From: Paracoccaceae bacterium
GTDB lineage: Bacteria > Pseudomonadota > Alphaproteobacteria > Rhodobacterales > Rhodobacteraceae
Length of the DNA: 64,000 nt
Direction: 5' to 3'
Assembly: GCA_006226775.1 (NCBI GenBank)
Contig: SBGD01000074.1
Span: 62,001 to 126,000 of the forward strand
How positions within the stretch are numbered: the stretch's first letter is position 1; the number at the start of each line of letters is the position of its first letter. Shown here piece after piece: positions 34,582 to 42,500 of this stretch. Both the position numbers and the translations under genes were made by a program. The notes under the pieces are model-generated. The model saw nothing but the letters and a program-made list of their open reading frames with translations. It was not told where the DNA came from and made no database searches.

Positions 34582-35924
34582 TGCTGGGGCTTGGCCTCGC
34601 GCTGCAACCGCAGTTTCCCGCCGAGGTGACCGTCCCTTTGCCGGTGGGCTTCGGCTGGAATGCGGCGGCGCATCCGGTGCGGATCGTCCAGAGCGGCGCG
34701 GGGTTTCGCAGCGAAACCGCACCGCGCGACCTGGTCGATCCCGGTATCTGGACCGGCGCCGCGATTCACGTCGACGGCGCCCTGGGCGACGATGGCAATT
34801 CCGGGCTCGGGGCCGAGGACGGCGATTTCTCGGCCGCAAAGCGCACCATCTGGGCGGCCTTCGTCGCGGGCAACGCCACCGCGGCGCCCTACCGCGTGCT
34901 CGTCAAGCCGGGGTTCTACGAGGAGGGCGCCTTTACCCGCAACGGCAATGACGAACCGGCGCAGCCGGTGGCGGTGATCGGCTGGGGCGGGCCGGTGATG
35001 TATCGCACCGGGCCCTGGTCGGTGGGCTGGACGGACGCCGGCGGCACCTTCAGCGCCGGGGTGAGCGCGGTCAAACGGGTCTTTCGCACCGATGTGGAAA
35101 ACCCGCGCGGGCTCTATTCCGAGCTGGCGCAGGTCGCCGATCCCGCGACCTGTGCAGCCACGCCGCAGAGCTGGTGCAACGATGGCGGCACGGTGCATGT
35201 CAATATCGGCAGCGCGCCGGGGGCAGGGGACCTGGCGCTGATACGGTCGTTTCACGGGGCGCGGTTCCTGAGCCATGCCGATGACCTCTACCTCGAGAAC
35301 ATCCATTGCCAGGGCGGCATCACCGGCGCGCTGCATTGCGATGCCGCGGCGTCGCGCAACGTGGTGGCGGTCGATTGCAGCTTCCGCTATTCGGCGCCGT
35401 CCAATTCCTCGGCGCCGCTCGATGCGGCGCGGGTGCGGCGGACCAAGGGGCTGGCGGCGTTCTTCGATTGCGACGCCAGTTACGGGGCCAAGGACGGCTG
35501 GTCGTTTCACGAGGACGGAAACGCCGGGCTGCATGTGCTGCTCGAACGCTGCACCGGCTCGGACAATGGGGCGCTGGGGGCCAGCTCGGTCAATGCGCTT
35601 TCGACCCATGACGCGATAAGGATGATCGTGCTGGGTGGCGAGTTCGGCTGGTCGCGGAACGGCACCGAGGTGCATTGCATCCAGGCGACCGAGAGTTTTC
35701 TGGCCGGCTGCCGCGCGGTGGCGCGGGACGTGGACGGCACCTCGGTGGCCTACAAATGCTCGAACCCGTCGTTCATGTGGCTGCTCGACGCGGTGGCCGA
35801 CGCCGATGGCGCGGCGACCAATTACGCCATCGAGGCCAATGCCGGCACGGTCTTTACCCGCGGGTTTCAGGCGATCTCGGGCAGTATCGAGACCTCGAGC
35901 GGCGGCACCGTCACGCCCTTCTGA
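34581..35924 (+). CDS. GTA/phage-type spike fibre protein (GhsB-like), beta-helix
   Basis: A 447 aa protein. The N-terminal about 60 residues would dock on the spike base. A VDGALGDDGNSGLG segment near residue 68 is the usual entry to a right-handed beta-helix, as in tailspikes and pectate-lyase-like folds. The rest is rich in short beta repeats, Asn, Gly and Cys, without transmembrane segments. It is predicted to bind or depolymerise surface polysaccharide by analogy with GhsB; no catalytic residues are assigned. A parS-like palindrome lies in the gene at 34702-34718. The 3' end overlaps the convergent glycosyltransferase by 58 bp. Confidence 0.75.
   Translation: MLGLGLALQPQFPAEVTVPLPVGFGWNAAAHPVRIVQSGAGFRSETAPRDLVDPGIWTGAAIHVDGALGDDGNSGLGAEDGDFSAAKRTIWAAFVAGNATAAPYRVLVKPGFYEEGAFTRNGNDEPAQPVAVIGWGGPVMYRTGPWSVGWTDAGGTFSAGVSAVKRVFRTDVENPRGLYSELAQVADPATCAATPQSWCNDGGTVHVNIGSAPGAGDLALIRSFHGARFLSHADDLYLENIHCQGGITGALHCDAAASRNVVAVDCSFRYSAPSNSSAPLDAARVRRTKGLAAFFDCDASYGAKDGWSFHEDGNAGLHVLLERCTGSDNGALGASSVNALSTHDAIRMIVLGGEFGWSRNGTEVHCIQATESFLAGCRAVARDVDGTSVAYKCSNPSFMWLLDAVADADGAATNYAIEANAGTVFTRGFQAISGSIETSSGGTVTPF
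34702..34718. repeat. parS: parS-like palindrome, copy 2 (inside the spike fibre gene)
   Basis: GGTTTCGCAGCGAAACC, a 17 bp palindrome around a single central base, the same half-sites as at 31504 with the centre one base shorter. In the host frame it encodes GFRSET. Confidence 0.7.
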
Positions 35925-36982
35925 ACCAGGCGCCGGGCAAGGTCGGACCAGTCCGGCAGCGACTCGGGGCGCTTGCCCCGGGTTTCGCAGCGAAACCGCC
36001 AGTCGGGATCGGCGTAGCCGATGATCGACGGGGCGGAGGGGTGACAGAGCCGGTCCGGTCCGAGGATCGGCAGCCCGACATGCCGGTAGAGCCCGATGCG
36101 GTTGGAGTTGTGGGTCTGGTACTCGATCCCGGGGGCATCGCGATAGGGCGCAAGGCCGATGTCGGCATGGGCGATGAAGGCCAGGGTGTCGGCATGGCTT
36201 TTCTCGCCATGCAGCACCAGGTTGGCGGGGGTTTCGCATGCGAAACCGGTCGGTCCCAGCACATGCAACCGCCAGTGCGGCGCCTCGGAGGCGATGCGGA
36301 CCAGGGCGGGCAGGTCGAGCAGGGTGGTCCCGGCGCAGACGGCCTCGAACCGCGCGCGAGGGGTATATGGGTCAGGGTTGCTGACCTGAAGCAATCGCTG
36401 CGGAATGCCCATCGGATCGAGCGTGACCTTGCCCGGGTGGAAGCGGCGGGCGAGATGCGGGCTGGCGGTGCTGATCCGGTCGACCAGTTTTGCGGCCCGC
36501 GCCTCGGCCATCAGCAGCGCGCGCGGCGCCTTGATCAGCCGCATGTCGTCGTTGACGCGGTAGACCAGCCGGGCCTTGGGGGCAAAGCGCCGGGCCAGGG
36601 GCGCCAGCATGACCGGCGCCCCGGATTCGATCAGCACGAGGGCGGCCTGCGCCAGGTGCGGCTCCAGCACCGGACCCCAGAAGGCGGGGAAGAGTTGGTG
36701 TAGCGGGCTGAGCAGCGCGTCCAGCCCCGGTCGGCGGGTCGAGACCGGGTGCAGCGGGCTCCAATGGAAAATCGTGGTGAGGGTTTCGCTGCGAAACCGG
36801 GTGCCGGGTTGCGGCTCATGCGCCAGGCGCTTGTCGCCGGTCAGGCGTGACAGCCAGGAATATCCCACCGTCGCCAGGGTCACATGCCAGCCCATCTCCT
36901 GCAGGTGATGCGCCACCCAGAGCATCGAGGGCTTGCGCTTCTGCTCCGGGAAATGCCCGGTGAGGATCACCACGCGCCTCAT
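35867..36982 (-). CDS. GumK-like glucuronosyltransferase (GT70-type)
   Basis: A 371 aa glycosyltransferase with clear GumK-like segments: HPVSTRRPGLDA near residue 77, VLIESGAPVML near 115, ARLVYRVNDDMR near 134, and the donor-site region LHGEKSHADTLAFIAHADIGLAPY near 250. GumK adds glucuronic acid to a lipid-linked xanthan precursor at the inner membrane. An acidic sugar in this exopolysaccharide is therefore likely (inference). The gene contains three parS-like palindromes, encoding RFRSET, GFACET and RFRCET, all in regions that look like variable loops. Its start overlaps the flippase stop by 4 bp. Confidence 0.82.
   Translation of the reverse strand: MRRVVILTGHFPEQKRKPSMLWVAHHLQEMGWHVTLATVGYSWLSRLTGDKRLAHEPQPGTRFRSETLTTIFHWSPLHPVSTRRPGLDALLSPLHQLFPAFWGPVLEPHLAQAALVLIESGAPVMLAPLARRFAPKARLVYRVNDDMRLIKAPRALLMAEARAAKLVDRISTASPHLARRFHPGKVTLDPMGIPQRLLQVSNPDPYTPRARFEAVCAGTTLLDLPALVRIASEAPHWRLHVLGPTGFACETPANLVLHGEKSHADTLAFIAHADIGLAPYRDAPGIEYQTHNSNRIGLYRHVGLPILGPDRLCHPSAPSIIGYADPDWRFRCETRGKRPESLPDWSDLARRLVQKGVTVPPLEVSILPEIA
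35981..35997. repeat. parS: parS-like palindrome, copy 3 (in the GumK-like gene)
   Basis: GGTTTCGCAGCGAAACC, identical to the copy at 34702. On the coding (minus) strand it encodes FRCET near the C-terminus of the GumK-like protein. Confidence 0.7.
36230..36247. repeat. parS: parS-like palindrome, copy 4 (in the GumK-like gene)
   Basis: GGTTTCGCATGCGAAACC, a perfect 18 bp palindrome identical to the copy before parA at 31504. It encodes GFACET in the host protein. Confidence 0.75.
36782..36798. repeat. parS: parS-like palindrome, copy 5 (in the GumK-like gene)
   Basis: GGTTTCGCTGCGAAACC, the reverse complement of the 17 bp version at 34702 and 35981. It encodes RFRSET in the host protein. 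Confidence 0.7.
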
Positions 36983-38181
36983 GCCGGAACCCCGCGCGGC
37001 AGGTGCGCGCGGGCGTCGCGCAGGAAGGGCAGGGCGGCAAGCGCGCTGGCCAGCGGCAGGGCCCAGAGCGCCAGCGGGTGATGCAGGACCGGGCCCAGCA
37101 GCGCCAGCGAGAGGGCCAGCGTCACGGCGGCACGGCGCAGGGGCGGGGCGGTGTGGCCGGTGGCGATGAGCGCCTGGGTCAGCGGCATGAGCAGCGCGGA
37201 CAGCGCGCCGGTGAGCAGCAGCGGCGGCAGCAGCGGCGCGGCAGCCCGGGCCTTGTCGGGGCCGAGAAGCGGCAGCAGATGCGGCGCGGCGGCCCAGGCG
37301 GCGGGGTAGATCATCGCGGTCAGCAGCGTCACCTGGCGCAGGCTCTGGCGGAGGTGAGTGGCGAAATCGGCGCTGCCGGCGAGGGACTTGAAGCGGGGCA
37401 GCGCGAGATAGCGCAGCGGGGCGAGGGCGAGGGTGTCGATCAACTCGACCAGCCGGGTGGCGATCTGGAAGGCGCCGGCGGCGGGCAGGCCGAGGGTGAG
37501 GGCGATCAGGAGTTGCACGGCGGGGAAGGTGGCCGATCCGGCGAGCGGGCGCAGGGTGAGGCGGGCGAGATCGGGCAGCAGCGGGCGGAGCGTGCCGCGC
37601 GGGCCGAGGTCGGGCGGGGCGAGGGCAAGGGACAGCGCGGCGGTGAGGGCGGTATTGGTCAGGGCGAAGGCGGTGAGGCTCCAGGCGGCCCAGCCCTGGG
37701 TCAGGCCGTAGAGGGCGACGCCGGCGGCGAGGGCCTGGGCCAGCAGGGTGCGCAGGGCCAGCGCGCGGAGCTTGAGCGCGCGGCGCAGGCAGCCTTCGGA
37801 GGGCGCGGCGAGGGCGTTGAACAGCGGCAGGCTGGCGAGGACGGCAAGGTGCGGGCGGCTCTCGGCAGGCAGAACTGGAAGCGCGGCGAGGCAGAGCAGG
37901 GCGGCGGCGAGGCCGAGGCTGAGTGAGAGGGCAAGGAGCGGGTGGTCCGGCGTGTCGGAGGTGATGCGAAGCTCGGTGATGCCGGATTTGTGCAGCACCT
38001 GCAGGAGCCTGGGCAGGGCGAAGGCGGTGGCGAAGACGCCGATCTCGGCCAAGGGGAGAAGCCGGGCGGCAAGCAGGAAGATCGCCGCGGAAATGCCGAG
38101 ACGGGACCATTGCAGGATGATCGCCCAGAGCGTCATGACGGGACCTCTGGGGTCGGGCGGCTGTTGGCTGTGGCGGATCAT
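36979..38181 (-). CDS. Polysaccharide repeat-unit flippase (Wzx-like)
   Basis: A 400 aa very hydrophobic protein with about 12 predicted transmembrane helices, of the oligosaccharide flippase type that moves undecaprenyl-linked repeat units to the periplasmic face. Conserved sequence is scarce, so the call rests on topology, the opening segment and position between glycosyltransferase, acyltransferase and polymerase genes. The first ATG overlaps the acyltransferase stop (ATGA at 38178-38181); an internal ATG at 38136 also fits the first helix. Confidence 0.75.
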   Translation of the reverse strand: MIRHSQQPPDPRGPVMTLWAIILQWSRLGISAAIFLLAARLLPLAEIGVFATAFALPRLLQVLHKSGITELRITSDTPDHPLLALSLSLGLAAALLCLAALPVLPAESRPHLAVLASLPLFNALAAPSEGCLRRALKLRALALRTLLAQALAAGVALYGLTQGWAAWSLTAFALTNTALTAALSLALAPPDLGPRGTLRPLLPDLARLTLRPLAGSATFPAVQLLIALTLGLPAAGAFQIATRLVELIDTLALAPLRYLALPRFKSLAGSADFATHLRQSLRQVTLLTAMIYPAAWAAAPHLLPLLGPDKARAAAPLLPPLLLTGALSALLMPLTQALIATGHTAPPLRRAAVTLALSLALLGPVLHHPLALWALPLASALAALPFLRDARAHLPRGVPA

Positions 38182-39185
38182 GCGGGGACCTTGGCGGGGC
38201 TGGGGGTGAGGGCGGCGAGCAGGGGGCGCTCGATGTGGCGGTGGACCAGCAGGGCGGTCCAGAGGCAGGCCAGGGTGAGGGCGGCGCAGAAGGCGACGGC
38301 GGCCAGCGGGGTGGCCGGGAGAATGGGAAGCAGCGCCAGGGTGGCGGCGCGCAGGGTGAAACGGTGCGAGAGGTAGAGCGCATAGGAGGCGTCCCCCAGC
38401 CGCTGGAAGGGCAGGGGGCGGTCGGGCGCGAACAGCGTGCCGGCGGCGACGATCAGCATGGCGGGAAGGCCCGCGGCGAGGAACCGGGGCAGGGCGGTCT
38501 GGTGGAGCAGGGCGAGGAGAGCGAGGCCTGCGGCAAGGGCCGTCAGGGCCAGCGGGGTCGAGGGGCGGATGACACCCCTTTGCCAGAGGCGGGCGAGGGT
38601 GATGCCAAAGGTGAACTCGAGGATCAGCGGGTTGGTGTAGAACAGCGTTGCCGTGGACCGGGGCAGGTGGGGCCCGAGCAGGGCGAGGGTCACAAGCGCG
38701 GCGGCGCAGGTCAGAAGCGGGCGGGGCAGGGTGAGGCAGAGGGCCAAGAGGGCGTAGAAGAAGACCTCGTAATTGAGCGTCCAGCCGAGCGAGAGGACCG
38801 GGGCGATGCGGCCATCGGGGCGCTCGAACGGCAGGAAGAGGTAGGAGTGGAGGATCTGCGCGGGATCGAGGCCGGTGTCCTTGAGCGCGCCGGGGGCGGC
38901 AAGCAGGAGCGCCACCATCAGCGTGGTGAACAGCGCATAGAGCGGCGCGACGCGGCGCAGGCGGCGGCCGAGGAAGGCGCCGGGGCGGTGCAGGAAGCGG
39001 GCGGCGGAAAGCGTGACGATGAAGCCGGAGATCACGAAGAAGATGTCGACGCCGCGGGTCCAGGGCAGATCGGCGCCGGGCAGGTCGAGAGCGAAGTAAT
39101 GCGCGGCCTCGGCGCGGATATGGCCGACCAGCACCAGAAAGGCGGCGAGGGCGCGCAGGGACTGGAGGCCCGGGAGATGGGTCAT
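38178..39185 (-). CDS. Membrane acyltransferase, Acyltransferase_3 (OafA/ExoZ-like)
   Basis: A 335 aa integral membrane protein. It begins LPGLQSLRALAAFLVLVGH, with the R-x10-H arrangement of the acyltransferase-3 family, and has RGVDIFFVISGF near residue 44. About ten transmembrane helices follow. Such enzymes O-acetylate or succinylate surface sugars, so the polymer is probably acylated. It is first in the tight acyltransferase-flippase-GumK-like operon. The 135 bp upstream separate it from the polymerase gene and could hold a promoter. Confidence 0.88.
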   Translation of the reverse strand: MTHLPGLQSLRALAAFLVLVGHIRAEAAHYFALDLPGADLPWTRGVDIFFVISGFIVTLSAARFLHRPGAFLGRRLRRVAPLYALFTTLMVALLLAAPGALKDTGLDPAQILHSYLFLPFERPDGRIAPVLSLGWTLNYEVFFYALLALCLTLPRPLLTCAAALVTLALLGPHLPRSTATLFYTNPLILEFTFGITLARLWQRGVIRPSTPLALTALAAGLALLALLHQTALPRFLAAGLPAMLIVAAGTLFAPDRPLPFQRLGDASYALYLSHRFTLRAATLALLPILPATPLAAVAFCAALTLACLWTALLVHRHIERPLLAALTPSPAKVPA

Positions 39186-39320
39186 GGGGTTCGGCTTTCG
39201 TGAGGGGTGGCTTGGGCGTTTCCGGTTATTTCATTTGAAATCAAGGCATTAAGTCGCGCGCCTCTCGGCGGGCGGCAATCGATGCGGGACGGCGACCCTG
39301 CCGCGCCTCGGGATCGGAGC

Positions 39321-40589
39321 TCAGGCTGCTTCATGGAGGGCCTCGGTCTGTTGCATGGGCAGGGGGATGATCTGGGCCGTCGGGGCCGCCTTGCGGCGCG
39401 ACAGGTGGCAGATCAGGGCGATGACCAGCAGCGAGGCCAGCAGGTTCTGATGCAGAAGGTAAGGCGCGTGCGAGGAAAACAGCAGCGCGGCGCCGCATTG
39501 CGCATAGATCGCGGCAGCCAGCAGCGTCGCCCGGGCGCGGTGAAAGAGGATCCGCAGCGTGAAACCCGCGAGCAGCAGAAAGAGCGCCGCGCCGAAGGGG
39601 CCGAAATCGACGTAAGGGGCGGTCAGCAGAGGGAAATCTCCGCCGCCCTTGATGGCATCGAGCGCCGGCGCAAGCGGGGCGAGGGCCTGGTCGACCACCC
39701 CGTCGGTGAAGGTCAGCACCGCGACACCATGCAGGGTGATCCCGCCCCAGGTGGGCGGCGTTTCGGTGGCCAGCGGTGCGACGGCATTCCACAGGTCGTT
39801 GACCATGTAGAAGGCGAGTTTCTGCAACCCGATGGGCACCGCGTCGGTGCTGATGGCAGGGTTGGTCAGCGCCTCGCGCAGGCTCCAGACCCCGAGAAAC
39901 AGCGCCGCGCCGAGGATCAGCCAGGGCAGCGCCACAAGGCGGCGGCGGATCAGGCAGGTGACGAGATAGGCCGAAAGGGTGAATTGCAACAGCAGCAGGC
40001 GCTGGCTCATCACGATGGGCAGCAGCGTCAGCGCGATGGCGTTGAGCAGCAGCGTGAGACGGCAGAGCCTGCGGGCGCGGTCGGGCAATGCGCCGGTGGC
40101 GAGCAGCGCGGCGGCGAGGCAGCCGGTGGCGGGCAGCGCGGCATAGAACAGGCGCATCCCGGTGAAAAGCTTGTTCTGCAACAGGAAATCCCGGGCGGTC
40201 AGGGCCTCGGCGGCGGTCAGGATCAGCAGGCGGCGAAAACCGCCGAGTTGCAGCGCGGTGAGCGTGATCCAGAGCAGAGTAGTGCCCAGCAGCAGGAGGT
40301 TGGCCAGGAAGGTGAGGCGCGCGGCCCTCGCCAGATCCGGCGGAATGAAGCGGGGGCTGCGGCGGGGCAGGGCGGTGCGTGCGGCGAGGTCTCCCACCGT
40401 CCAGGCGGCCAGCGCGGTGAACAGCCAGAGCGCGCCCAGCGGGGTGAAGGCGGCAAGCGTGATGTCTTCGCGCGCCATGAAGGCGGGCATCAGGTCGAAG
40501 GCCCGTGGCGAGGTCAGCGCGACAAGCGCCACCGCAAGGGTCAGCGCCCAGCAGATCAGCACCAGCGAGAGGGGCGAGAGCGCACGCAT
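39321..40589 (-). CDS. Oligosaccharide repeat-unit polymerase (Wzy-like)
   Basis: A 422 aa membrane protein with about 11-12 hydrophobic helices and a large periplasmic loop (about residues 260-340, including GGDFPLLTAPYVDFGPFG), the expected topology for Wzy polymerases that join repeat units in the periplasm. Primary-sequence conservation is poor in this class, so the identification is by topology and context. Its start shares a base with the sulfotransferase stop, so the two are coupled. Confidence 0.72.
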   Translation of the reverse strand: MRALSPLSLVLICWALTLAVALVALTSPRAFDLMPAFMAREDITLAAFTPLGALWLFTALAAWTVGDLAARTALPRRSPRFIPPDLARAARLTFLANLLLLGTTLLWITLTALQLGGFRRLLILTAAEALTARDFLLQNKLFTGMRLFYAALPATGCLAAALLATGALPDRARRLCRLTLLLNAIALTLLPIVMSQRLLLLQFTLSAYLVTCLIRRRLVALPWLILGAALFLGVWSLREALTNPAISTDAVPIGLQKLAFYMVNDLWNAVAPLATETPPTWGGITLHGVAVLTFTDGVVDQALAPLAPALDAIKGGGDFPLLTAPYVDFGPFGAALFLLLAGFTLRILFHRARATLLAAAIYAQCGAALLFSSHAPYLLHQNLLASLLVIALICHLSRRKAAPTAQIIPLPMQQTEALHEAA

Positions 40590-41281
40590 CAGGCGGCCTG
40601 GGGCAGGGCGCGCGCGGCCGCGTAGAGGTGACGGTCGGCGGCGGTGAGCCGCTCGATCCGCGCGCGCAGGTCAGCCGGGATGCGGGTGCCCTCCGGCGCG
40701 CGGTTGCGGTGCAGGATGGGCAGCGGCAGGCCGGTGAAGCGGCGCAGCGCGCGGGCAAAGGCACGGGGCCGGGCGAGATCGCCGATCAGGGCGAAGCGGG
40801 CGAGGTTGTCCTGCGCCCTGGCAAGGGCCTTGGGAAGATCGCGACAGGTGGTCAGGCTCTCGCCCGCGAAGTGAAAGAGGTATTGCGAGGCCAGCCGCCG
40901 GGCATCCTCGGTGTCGAGAAAGGCGGCGAGGCAGGCGGGGCGCGCCGGGTCGGGATGGCGGCGTTGCAGGTAGTGGTAGTGCGAGACGAAGCGCTCGGCC
41001 GGGTCGCGCAGCAGGGTGATGAAGTCATGGCCGGAGCGGGCGTGAAGCTCGGGGTTGTAGCGGAGATGGCCGGCGATGCAGCGCGTCCTGCGCGCCAGGA
41101 GCCGCGCCAGCACCGCGTCGCGGGCGGCATAGTCCGACAGGATCCGCGCCTCGCCCGCCAGCGCCGGATCGCCAAGGTCGAGCGGGATCGTCGCCTGCGA
41201 AAAGGCATGACGCAGGCGCAGCGCGGCGCCAAAGCTCGACCCGCCGCATTTCGGAACATGAAGGTAGACGATGCCGCGCAT
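40589..41281 (-). CDS. Sulfotransferase family protein
   Basis: A 230 aa cytosolic sulfotransferase using PAPS. HVPKCGGSSFG at residues 8-18 is the 5'-phosphosulfate loop. ITLLRDPAERFVSHYHY near residue 88 carries the 3'-phosphate-binding Arg and Ser. It probably sulfates the lipid-linked repeat unit, giving an anionic polymer of marine type (inference). It is first of the sulfotransferase-polymerase pair. The 79 bp to the divergent glycosyltransferase are AT-rich and probably hold both promoters. Confidence 0.87.
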   Translation of the reverse strand: MRGIVYLHVPKCGGSSFGAALRLRHAFSQATIPLDLGDPALAGEARILSDYAARDAVLARLLARRTRCIAGHLRYNPELHARSGHDFITLLRDPAERFVSHYHYLQRRHPDPARPACLAAFLDTEDARRLASQYLFHFAGESLTTCRDLPKALARAQDNLARFALIGDLARPRAFARALRRFTGLPLPILHRNRAPEGTRIPADLRARIERLTAADRHLYAAARALPQAA

Positions 41282-41360
41282 GGGGGCCTTCCGTGTTTGC
41301 GTTTTGTTAAGGAAAACACGGGCATGGTTAATGCAGGTTTAACGCCGCATCGGAGACGCC

Positions 41361-42500
41361 ATGCGGATTGTTCATGTGGTCACGCGGCTTCTCAGGGCCG
41401 GGTCGGAAGAAAACACGCTGGAATGCTGCCGCTGGCAGGCCGGCGCCGGGCATGAGGTCCTGTTGGTGCACGGGGCCGAGGCGGATGCGGGCTGGGCCGC
41501 GCGTCTTCCGGTGCGGACGCTGGCCGTGCCCGAGATGGTGCATCCGATCCGGCCGGTCGCCGACCTGCGGGCCCTGGGCGCGCTGCGGCGGCTCTACCGC
41601 GCGGTGCAGCCCGACGTGATCCATACCCATCAGAGCAAGGCCGGCATCCTCGGGCGGCTGGCGGCGGATGCGGTGCCGGGCGCGCGGGTGGTGCACGGGG
41701 TGCACATGCTGCCCTGGGCGCATGTCGGCGCGGCGCGGCGGCGGGTGTATCTTGCGGCAGAGCGGGCGGCGGCGCGGCGCACGGATGTCTTCGTCGGCGT
41801 GAGCGAGGCCCTGGGCACCGCCTATCGCCAGGCGGGCATCGCGCCGCAGGTCCATTGCGTGCGCTCGGGGATGGACCTGGCGCGCTTTCGCCGCGCGGAC
41901 CTGCCGGCGGACTGGCGCGCGCTCTTGCGGCTGGCCCCGGGCGCGGCGCGGCCGCCGGTGGCGGTGATGCTGGCCGCGCTGGAGCCGCGCAAGCGCCACC
42001 TGGCCTTCCTGCGCGCCTTTGCCACGGTGCGGCGGCTGATGCCGGACCTGCGGATCGTGCTGGCCGGAACCGGGCCGGAGGCGCCGCGCGTGCGGCACGA
42101 GGTGGCGCGGCTGGGGCTGGGCGACCGGGTGATCCTGGCGGGCCATCGGCGCGATCCCGAGCGGCTTCTGGCGCTGGCCGATGTCTCGGTGCTGGCCTCC
42201 GAGCGCGAGGGCCTGCCGCGGGTGGTGGTGCAATCGCTGGCGGCGGGGGTGCCGGTGCTGGTCAACGACCTGCCGGGGATCGGCGAGGTGCTGCGCGACC
42301 GGGTCAACGGGCGCATCCTTCCGGCGCGCGATGCCGGCGCCTTGGTGCGCGAAATGGTCGGCATCCTGCGGGTGCCCGAGCGGCTGGAATGCCTGCGGCG
42401 CGGTGCGGCGGCCAGCGACGTCAGCCCCTGGGCGCTGGAGCGGCTGGGGCCGGAGACCACGGCGCTCTATGCGGCTGAGCCGATGAGGGCGGCGGCATGA
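41361..42500 (+). CDS. Glycosyltransferase family 4 (first of pair)
   Basis: A 379 aa GT-B glycosyltransferase. The N-terminal acceptor domain starts MRIVHVVTRLLRAGSEENT, with HTHQSKAGILGR near residue 91. The C-terminal donor domain has the ALEPRKRH segment near 200 and EREGLPRVVVQ near 280. In the last, the second glutamate of the usual EX7E is glutamine, which occurs in some active members. It is coupled to the next GT4 by a 4 bp overlap. It adds a sugar to the growing lipid-linked unit; donor unknown. Confidence 0.87.
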   Translation: MRIVHVVTRLLRAGSEENTLECCRWQAGAGHEVLLVHGAEADAGWAARLPVRTLAVPEMVHPIRPVADLRALGALRRLYRAVQPDVIHTHQSKAGILGRLAADAVPGARVVHGVHMLPWAHVGAARRRVYLAAERAAARRTDVFVGVSEALGTAYRQAGIAPQVHCVRSGMDLARFRRADLPADWRALLRLAPGAARPPVAVMLAALEPRKRHLAFLRAFATVRRLMPDLRIVLAGTGPEAPRVRHEVARLGLGDRVILAGHRRDPERLLALADVSVLASEREGLPRVVVQSLAAGVPVLVNDLPGIGEVLRDRVNGRILPARDAGALVREMVGILRVPERLECLRRGAAASDVSPWALERLGPETTALYAAEPMRAAA

